Assembly: GCF_051020975.1 (NCBI RefSeq)
Contig: NC_135038.1
Coordinates: 1,486,001-1,550,000, forward strand
Source of the DNA: Osmia lignaria lignaria
Lineage: Eukaryota; Arthropoda; Insecta; Hymenoptera; Megachilidae
Direction of reading: 5' to 3'
DNA length: 64,000 nt
The position numbers and the translations under genes are program-made. This document shows positions 54,814-64,000 of the stretch, one piece after another (the first letter of the stretch is position 1; the number at the start of each line of letters is the position of its first letter). Below the pieces are notes generated by a model. It had not been told where the DNA came from, did not search any database, and saw only the letters and a list, made by a program, of their open reading frames with translations.

Positions 54814-57800
54814 AATCGGTACACAATTCTATCATAGAAATGAAATATTTTTAATTGATGAAAAGTATGTGTAAGAGTTTTTAAATTAAAATCTATAAAA
54901 TAGTTATAAAGACAACTCTAATATGTGTCACTATTATTGTTAACTTTCTTTTCAATTACATATGTGTCATCAATTAACTGATATTGAGTAGTGTAGCTAT
55001 TTGTTTATTTAAAATAAAGTACAATTAATACAAGTAATTATTCTTAATATATTATTATAGTTCATATAGTACACTATAGTAAAAATTATTCAAATGGTTT
55101 ATATAAATGTCTATAATATGTACAATATTAAAAACCTTATGTAACGTGATTGTTTTAATATTTATATTTCATTTAAAAAGTGTTCTCAGTTATATTTTTA
55201 CCAACTTCATGTTAACAAAATGTTTTGTTAGTATTAATTTATCATAAATGTTATTTTATGAAATTTGTGTTGTATCTTGAGTAATACAATGAAACTATAT
55301 TTTCAAACAAATACAATGAATTGTATAATCATTCAGTCATACTTAATTTATTGCGAGTTACAAGTAGCAGAACACTTGAATAACCATAAGATTTAATTCT
55401 ATTGAAAAAAAGTATTAGTAATTACAATCCAAAAAAAAATAACTTTCTGAATAAAATTATCATCAACAACAAGTTGATCGTTCAAAATCATATAATTTAA
55501 TCTTATAAATCTAATAGATGTAGGAGTTCCATTTTGCCTACTTATTCTTTCTAATAAGAATTCTTTTCATATCAACATATATTACTTCAAATTTACTTCA
55601 TTACTTCAAGATATTATATTAATCATACATTTTATATGTAACTGTTACCAATAATTCTTCTTTTTATGGTGCATATTACATTTTGTTTTATCATAGGAAC
55701 TAAAGTGATGTTTCTATTTTTTAAAAATAAATTTGATATAAGAAAAAGTTATCAAATATCAAAGTACTTTTTATATTATACATGTCGAATTTTTACAATA
55801 TTTATGTTCTTAATATATATATAAACATACAAGCAAGTAATTAAAACAAATAGCATAGGAGACAGTTTTACAGAAAATCTATTTTGAGAAATTATATAAT
55901 TGAAAGAGCACGCTACAATAAAAATATACAATTTTTAAAATAACTCACAATCAGTGCTTTCCAACAAAAAAACACACACTTTTTCATGGGCAATAGAAAA
56001 ATCAATAAAACTAGCTTAAATGTAGTTTGATTCAAATAAGTTGTATATAATACAAAAAGTTGCTTTTGTTAACTTATGTTTCAGGTAAAATAATTTTTGA
56101 GGAAAAGAGAAAAGGGTAGAAGGTTCTTCCTTTGTTCTATGAGTAACACTTTGAAAATACTGTAATAACTAAATAAGTATTTCTTTAAAAATAGAATTAC
56201 TTTGTTTTTAAGCTGTAACAGTTTGTATGTTGTAAACTCTGGTCTATATTATCTGTACTTATGCATTATGTATGTACATGTACTTCCTTCCCCGTTTATT
56301 TCTGTAGTTAATTTCAAATAATTATTGGTATTAAAATTTATTCATACAAATATTACTTTCTTTTCTAACGATATGAATTAAATAGTTAATAGATGTAGAA
56401 ATATATCTATGAAAGTACAAATTCTTGTACATATACAGCGAATCATAAAAATATTTATAACTTATTAATTGTTTATTTTTCATGATATATTATTTTTTTA
56501 GAAGGAACAATATTGAATTTTCAGTGATAAAAATGTATATTACACTACCTTCAACTAATACACACTTTATTGCAAAATAATAAATGAATATTAAACGGAA
56601 AATAATATTGAAAATAAAAATACATTTTATTAAAGTAGACATAGCAATATAGAGAAAACTAAATATGAAATTAATTTGAAAAACTAATGTAATTGGATTC
56701 TTTCAATTACATAGAAGTAAAAACTGACAAGATATAAATACTTTTATGACTTACTATAGCTATATATGTATTCCTATATTTAATGTAACAGTAACAAATA
56801 CTAATAGTAATTATGATACAGAATTAAAATACAATACAGTACCGCTTTTTAATGCAAACAACATTGAATACCATAGAAAATTTCTTATATTGGTCGTAAT
56901 TTTTCAGTGCGAATAATAATTATTAGCAGCCAATTGATAAATTTTCATTGCATTCTTATAATTATGTTTTTTGTTAAATATATAATTACATTTCTTTTCA
57001 ATAGTATTTGCTTAGCAACACATAGCGTTTATGTAAAAATATAACTAATTAACGATATGACTGAACTCCTTTGCACCAATATAAAAACAATCTCTTTCTG
57101 GGAAACTACTAAATGTATACAAAGTGTTCAGTGTAACGGTCCATACGATTTATGAAATATTTGTGATAACTTGATAAAATTAATTTATTTCAAACTGATA
57201 TCAAATTCCGTTAAAATAAAAGGCTAAAATTATTTTTCATTTTCTAAATGAAGGTGAATTCAATGAATATCTTGATATATCTGTACATATAAGGACACTT
57301 TAGTTAAACAAATGTTCCGAGAAAAATATGTTAAACAATATTAAAGTAAATTCATTTTAATACACAGTATTGCCTTGTTAAATGATTATCATTGTCTCCA
57401 TCAATTTTTGGAATTGACCTTGCTGAATGAGCTTTGATATTATACATTCATATCTAAAATAAATGAATATTGAGGATAAAATAAACAAATATATGAAGGT
57501 CAGTTGTCTTTCTCAGTTGCATTCAATAGAAAAAGAATATTGGCATTACCTAAAACTCCTATCATTGGTGTAATTAGGTAGTGACCAGGATAGACCTCTC
57601 TCTGACAAATGTGGACTGACCCCCTTACTATTCTAAAACTATGAAATTCTTAGATTCTAAAATTTCAGAATTTAAAAGTTCCAGAATTTCAAGATTTCAA
57701 AATTTTAGAATCCTAAAATTCTAAAATCTTATCTTGATAGAAATATTTTTGCTAAAATGTACTAAAAAGAAAACATAAAATGTTTTTATCACATGAAATT

Positions 57801-59853
57801 ATGAATAAAAAGTAATAAACGTTTGATATTGTTAGTAAAGCTAAGGGATTTGGCCCATTCCAAACAAAAGTCCTAGATAAGCTAATAATTTCTACCTTCC
57901 TTTATATCTGGTCAGTTTCAGACTTAAACCATAATCAAATCAACTATCAAAACAATACTATGTACGACGATTATTGGCCTAATTAGAATTTTTATTTATT
58001 GGGCTGGACCACCTTTATTTAAAATGTGACGTCTAGTGTTACTTACTTTCAGGTAACAAGAACATTATTGTATGTTTTGTATTGAATTACATTGCACAAT
58101 GCATACAATTTTTACAAACTAACAAATGTTTCTTTTTACTTATTCCAATAATTTCTGTTATGAGAAAACCAGACTCTGACCTCTAGTTACGCTAATGATT
58201 ATAATGTATTGAAAATATAATAGTCGTTTACTATTTTTGTTGCTACTTCTAGACCAGTGTTGCTAAAATATTTGCCCTTATAATAATGTTATGCAAGAGA
58301 ATATTGAAACATAGAGAAATAAAATGTGAAACAGGTAAGGTCTCTATTTTATGTAATATTATATTAAGAATTTGATATTAAACATAAATGAAAATGATGT
58401 ATTAGTTTATACGTTAAATTTATTTTGACATATTCTACAACATTCTTCAATTATGTACTGTACTATTTAAAAAACCGAATATTTCCAATATAGTTCATTA
58501 CCTGTTTAAAACAGATAAATTTCTATGCAAAATGATGTTTTATGAAGTTATCCCAAATGCTTTAAAAAATGAATGCTTCACTTTGAACGCTTTGTATATA
58601 ATATACAATATATTATACATAGTATAATTCTAATAGTACTTATAATATTTTAATGTTACATGTATCTTCTTACTCGCGAATAATGCTTTTAAAATGAGTA
58701 TATTGTCTACGACATTTGTTTAATAGGCCTTCAGCAATTGACAACCTATATTATTAATATTTGTTTGAAAATTGTATTATTTCTGTAAGTAGAATAACAA
58801 TTTTATTATAAGTTTTAATACTTATAAAAACAAAGATGGTGCGTATATCATAAAAAAAGTAAACGAAAAAATCTATTGTGATATTCGCATCGTGTTTGAA
58901 TCAAATATTGGTATAATAAAAGTTACATATATTTAGGAAATTACATTTAAGTAATTGAAAATATGTGACTGTATCTTTTAATGCGATTACTTCGTCATAT
59001 TCAAATAATATAATTAATTGTTTTTGTTAACAATTATATTTCTTTATGCACACTATCTCATTTGTTAAAATCAATTTAACATACTTGTGATTATAATCTT
59101 CATCAGATAACGAAAAATATCATGCTCAAATACCATTTTGTGTTTTATAACGGCAGTGCGAAGGTATGTAATTTAAGTAATGTTATGATGAAGACACGAT
59201 TAGAAAAAACATACTTTTATACAATTGTTTTTGTTACAAAAAGATAATCTATTTAATGCTAGGGAGTATTAATATTCATTGTAGAAATTTGTATGAAAAA
59301 AATTGTCTTTACGAATGCTATTGTCTTTTAAACCGTTTAGCAAAATTAAAATATAATTTCTACAGCTAAATAACAATTTTGTTTCATAGCATATCAATGT
59401 TGATGTTTGTACATATATTAATACTTTTATTTTTTAATATACCTTTCTCGAAAGAAAAGCGTCGATAGAAAGTTTTATTTCAGTACAATTTTCATTATTA
59501 TTTATAAAATATACGACCTCATATGAAATCACTATATTTACTACAATATGTATTATCTTCTTAATGAACAATTAAAAGAAAAAAAAAAAAAAACAAATTC
59601 ACACGCCTATACGTGATACTTTCAGTTATTAAAGCTTCATATTGTTGTTACGTAATGTAGCTACGTAACTATAGAAGATATATTTGCATTTTTTTGTTCT
59701 TTCTGCAATTACCACCATGTAAGAAAGAATGGAGCAATGAAGATTTGTATAAACTTAAATCTTTAAGTGTAAAAATAAAAACAGTCTTCATCTTGTCGCT
59801 GCACAGTTGATTTAATGAAACGAAGCAAGAAAAGGAAAGGACGGATTTAAAGA
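54814..59853. other. Long AT-rich stretch without recognised genes
   Basis: About 5 kb of very AT-rich sequence with no coding frame or repeat ends that I can support. Because the last exon of the KCTD5-like gene ends at 59854 on the minus strand, part of this is probably its 3' UTR. TTTATT (AATAAA on the minus strand) occurs many times, so the end cannot be chosen. Confidence 0.5.
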
Positions 59854-62419
59854 TTACATACGAGAACCCTTCTGCTGCAGAACCTAAAATATAATTCAGT
59901 GGTTGAAATTCATTAAGATTATATTAGGAATTATAGTTTTGTATTTTATAAATGAAACAAGAAGTACGATTAACTTGTTTGAATTCTTTTTATAACATGT
60001 ATGAATAATTATTTAGCATTGTTCAGCCTCTGCATTTTGTTGTATAGGTTGAATCTTACAGATTTTATCCAAATAATTTAGTTTCTCAGATATGATTGTT
60101 AGTTTTATAAACCATTTAACATTTTATACCTTTGAAATTGTCAAAAGATTGTAATCGAACAATTAGGTTTAACGTTGTTGTAATGATGACAAAAAATAAT
60201 GCAGTCATGCAATGATGAATCATGCAGGATATAGGGTACAAAGTAATCAAGCCAATAAAAGAGAAAAATCTTTATTTGATGCATAGCATGCGATACAAAA
60301 ATAATGATATTGTACGTACAACAAATATCAGAGGCAGAACATGCTAATAAAAATTGGCCCCTGTATTAATACATACTAAATAATACTCAAGTAATATGAT
60401 CGTTACAACAAAATCAATTACCAGCAACACTATACTTTAGTTCAGTTTATATAAACTGCAAATAACAATTTTAATTTTTAAATGAAAATTCTTGAAAATA
60501 AACTGCAATATTTTGCATTTAGTGTCTATTACAAGGTATTTTTATATTGTTTGATATTAAAGAAAATAAACAATACTATATAAAAAAATATATAGAAAGT
60601 ATAACTTAACTAAGATTTAAAAATTTACATATCTTTACAATGATATTTAGTTTCTCATTTTTATTTAGTCCATCTATTTGTAATAAGATCAGTTGTATAA
60701 AATTTCAAAATATACACTTATTATAATTTTATATAACTGGCACATCATGTATATTATTATTACACTAAACTGTTATTGTATAATATCTTGTTTTTATTTG
60801 TAATATTCATTATTAGAAAAGTTTTTACGTAACATTTCATTTCTTATTACAAATGGATTAATAATCTTTATAAAAATAAATATAATACTGATACAGAAAT
60901 TCTTTTACTTCGTAAAATTTTATAAATTCCTAATTTATTGATATTGTGATTCTGATAGTTTATCATGAATATAGCCATGTTTGGTTAATTAGAACTTTTA
61001 ATAATAAAAATATAACACTTATCTATTAATATTAATAATATTCTTTTATATTAAGAAACCATAGGGTAATAAAAAATATAATCAAATCAAAACTATATGA
61101 ATATAAAAAAATTATGTGTGATTACTTTGGTTGAAGGAATGACATGAAAAACTTGAATACGATAATGGTACCTTAACACGATCCGTTGATTCTTGTTCCT
61201 TGCTACCAAGTTGACTGGCCCCATATTCTCGACTAACCACACACAAAAATTCAGCATGATCATCGTTTCCATAATTATACTGAGATCCTATGTTGATTAA
61301 CTAAAACAATAAAGTATATTCAAATTTTCTAAATCAGTATTACTAACTAAATATCGTTAACCCTTTTAAAAATTTTAATAAAATGTTAATATATGTTTTC
61401 ATCATAGAAAATAATATATAAATATTCTAACTGTTTAAAGTAAAAAAATAAATACCTGTTCAAATTTCCATCCATCTGACATTGTTGATACCATTTGAGT
61501 TAATTCATCTTCGTGACATTGAAGAACTCTATATACATGTGTTTTTGAATCTCGTAATGGTCTGGTATCCCTTAATATAATTCTTTCTTTGACTAGCCGT
61601 ATTAATTCTGTAATATTATAAAATTCTGCTTCTTCTAAAACACCTTCTTCTATTAAATCTTTGTTAATTACTAATTTTCCATGACGTAGATAATTTAAAA
61701 TAGGGCTAAAATATGTTGGATCACGATCTATTAAATATGCTCCAGTTTCATCCTACATAATCAAATATAGAGAAGATTATTTATTACATGTTTTTTCTTA
61801 TAAATGATTTAAGTTTTCACATTAAATTTTATAAACAGTTTGTATGTAAGCTATTTACTATGCAAACATATATTAATAGTGTTCATGCGCGCGTGTGTAT
61901 ATACGTAATATATATAACACGTATGCGTAATCCACACTTACTCGGCATACATACGTACTAAACACATACCTATGTATATATATACAGTTCATCATTTGTT
62001 ACATAGTAAATACAATTTTTGTATAATCATTAATAATTAATGACATCTTTAAAATTTGTGTCTATTTTAATTACAAAATATTGTGAAAGTATTCGCAAAA
62101 ACATTTACATAAATATTTATTTTTTGTTTATTTAAAGAAAAGTATGAGTATTATATTACGCACAAGAACGAATTTAATAATGTTTAGCAATAATTTAAAG
62201 TTCGCGCTTATTTAAAAAGCAACTAACCCTGTCTGAGATAAGTTCCGAATCTTCTTGACACAATCGATAGAGAAATGAATTAGGATCTCTAGCTAGAGTA
62301 GTTTTTGCTGTTAAGAAATATGTACCACCAACATTTAGTCGAACCCACTGATTATTACACCGACTTTGTACGTGATTTTCTGTCATTTTGTGTGAGTTCA
62401 TATCACTAAAATCCGCCAT
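59854..62419 (-). CDS. inc: KCTD5/insomniac-type BTB adaptor of Cullin-3
   Basis: Minus strand, four exons: 62419-62228, 61752-61456, 61300-61172, 59883-59854, GT-AG introns in phase; 215 residues from this ATG. An in-frame ATG at 62446 would add nine. BTB/T1 domain: WVRLNVGGTYFLTAKTTLAR, FLYRLCQEDSEL, DETGAYLIDRDPTYF, LNYLRHGKLVINK. C-terminal region: GWKFEQLINIGSQYNYGND and a ten-codon last exon, VLQQKGSRM, 1.3 kb away. Insomniac pairs substrates with the Cul3 ubiquitin ligase and affects sleep in Drosophila; vertebrate relatives are KCTD2, KCTD5 and KCTD17. The tiny last exon is easily missed. Confidence 0.94.
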
Positions 62420-62446
62420 ACTTGCTTGGATACAACATGCATACAA

Positions 62447-63151
62447 CCAACTTTTAGTTCACAGCAGTTTAGAACAGGTCAAATCAATATCTCGATAACG
62501 TTCCATTCCGACATATTAATTGAATTAAAATACTTTCTCAAATAACTGATAAATATTGTATTTCAATTATTTTCATATCTCCTTACTGTTCAACATATAA
62601 TGTCAGTATAAAAACTATAACATTTTTGGCGGGAAAACAGATACAAATAATTATAAAATTGCAAAAATTAAACAATATTTTAAATTCAAAATAAAAACAA
62701 TGTTTTATACGTTATACTTATAAATTAATGATACAATAATATTAAGAAAATCAGTAAAAAAAATATAAGATTTGATGAAATTAAAGAAAACGAATATTTA
62801 AATTATCGGTGAATCGTACAAAACTGTATATCCGGCAAAATGCAACTAGATCTGTACATACATGCATACATACATACTCACATGCATAACAATAGATATA
62901 AGTCAATAAAACAAATAAACATGTTATTTTTTATTTTAATAATAGCAAATTATTTTCATATTAAGAAAAATAATCCAAGTAATTTATTTATATAAAAAAT
63001 AAATTTTTTTCAAAATACTTCTGACATATTCTCTAAATAAAAATAATGTGTACGAACGTGTCTGGATTCGAGGCTACGTATGAATATACGTATGTCCTGA
63101 AAATTACCAGCAGTCTTTGCCAGTCTTTGCGAGAGTCTTGGGATGTGAAGA
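62447..63151. promoter_or_regulatory. Divergent intergenic region inc / GID4
   Basis: About 700 AT-rich bases between head-to-head genes. Both products belong to ubiquitin ligase systems, but no shared regulatory motif is visible. Confidence 0.4.
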
Positions 63152-63199
63152 TTGATATTTGAGGAGGGCAAATTTTCAAAGCGTTCACTTGAGCCGAGA

Positions 63200-64000
63200 A
63201 TGCCGGTGAAAGTTGACGTAGTACCACCACCACCCGCAAATTCAAAGCAGCCGGGTGTCACAAAATCTTTACTTTACAATGGTTCACGGTTTCAAGGTTC
63301 TCAGAAGTCTAAGGGTAACAGTTACGACGTAGAAGTAGTTTTGCAGGTTAGTTCTTCATTTCTCTGGAAATTGCGTCACAAATGTTTTAATTTTCTATTA
63401 CACCATTGACATCTGTTTAATACCCATAACGGTTGATTATATTACGGTTCATATGCTTTTCTGCTTTCAATATTTATAAATGGTCGAATTATCATGAATT
63501 GATTATGTTTGCTTGGTTAAATAATTAAAAATGTTAAATAACCTATTAAAAGATTTTACAATTTCTCTTCATCTTCTGTAGCTTATAGATATTTTCATAA
63601 CGATTTCATTAAGGAAATAAAAAAATAGAATGTTTTTAATAAAAGTTTAAGTAACGGTTATTAATTTAAGTAAAATTATAGCTGACAAATTTTTTATGTA
63701 TATTGTTTTTATTGTAGCACGTGGACGAAGAAAATAGTTATTTATGTGGATATTTAAAAATTAAGGGCCTTACGGAAGAGTTTCCCACGCTGACCACATT
63801 TTTTGATGGTGAAATTATATCTAAGAAATATCCATTTCTAACACGTAAATGGGATGCAGATGAAGATGTTGATAAGAAACATTGGGTTTGTACCATAATA
63901 TATATTTTATTTTTTGTTAATGTTTATATCATTTGTCGTACTTTTATAATTGCAGAGTAAATTCGAGTCATTTTGTCAATATGCGAAAACATTTAATTCA
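63200..64000 (+). CDS. GID4: GID/CTLH ubiquitin ligase substrate receptor GID4 (5' part)
   Basis: Exons 63200-63346, 63718-63885 and 63956 onward (runs off the window). MPVKVDVVPPPPANSKQPG, then SLLYNGSRFQGSQKSKGNSY, SYLCGYLKIKGLTEEFPTL, GEIISKKYPFLTRKWDADED and QYAKTFNS match GID4/Vid24. GID4 binds N-terminal Pro degrons in a beta-barrel and delivers proteins to the CTLH (GID) E3 ligase. An in-frame ATG at 63152 would add 16 residues; I prefer 63200 because it matches the usual short N-terminus. Confidence 0.95.

Overview
This window is eukaryotic, almost certainly insect, nuclear DNA. It contains five spliced single-copy animal genes with short GT-AG introns (DRG1, EIF3L, LAMTOR2, a KCTD5/insomniac-type BTB gene, and the 5' part of GID4). 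It also has AT-rich intergenic DNA, five tandem units of the insect telomere repeat TTAGG, and transposon families typical of insects. Hymenoptera (ant, bee or wasp) is my best guess from the character of the Polinton and R1-like proteins; nothing here proves it.

Layout. 1-973: 3' end of a non-LTR retrotransposon ORF2 (RNase H and CCHC). 1.04-9.06 kb: a decayed Ty1/copia element on the + strand, split between integrase and reverse transcriptase by about 3.3 kb of foreign non-coding DNA that is rich in stem-loops and itself carries a TTAA-flanked MITE. The 3' LTR is broken by a TA-flanked pogo-like transposon (9066-10338). 10.36-16.33 kb: R1-clade non-LTR retrotransposon sequence on the - strand, split by a 2.8 kb, nearly perfect array of a 7-bp satellite. 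16,688-32,153: a complete-length Polinton/Maverick with long terminal inverted repeats and a perfect 6-bp target duplication. 33.5-37.6 kb: the divergent gene pair DRG1 (-) and EIF3L (+). 38.2-40.9 kb: a second, opposite-strand copy of the stem-loop element, split by a Tc1-like foldback. 41.2-53.5 kb: a nest of inverted repeats, MITEs and non-LTR remnants. 53.9-64 kb: LAMTOR2 (+), 5 kb of AT-rich gene-free DNA, KCTD5/insomniac (-), GID4 (+, runs off the window).

The Polinton carries the virus-like gene set: major capsid protein, penton-like minor capsid protein, adenain-type protease, packaging ATPase, protein-primed-type DNA polymerase B and a retroviral-type integrase. Several are visibly dead. 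The protease has one in-frame TGA, the penton gene has lost an internal part and shifted frame, and the integrase has lost its catalytic core and survives as two end fragments. Capsid, ATPase, DUF8207-like and polymerase genes still read open. Three genes show good splice sites: the polymerase, the leftmost gene, and a tiny minus-strand gene inside the integrase gap. The leftmost gene is split by a solo LTR whose removal restores its frame exactly.

The most unusual item is the stem-loop element found at 4.7-6.8 kb (- sense) and 38.3-40.9 kb (+ sense). The two copies share flanks and the order of their hairpins. Outer stems are position-specific and partly held by G.U-type pairs on the element strand. 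The loops instead resemble each other within a copy and differ between copies. I do not recognise this family.
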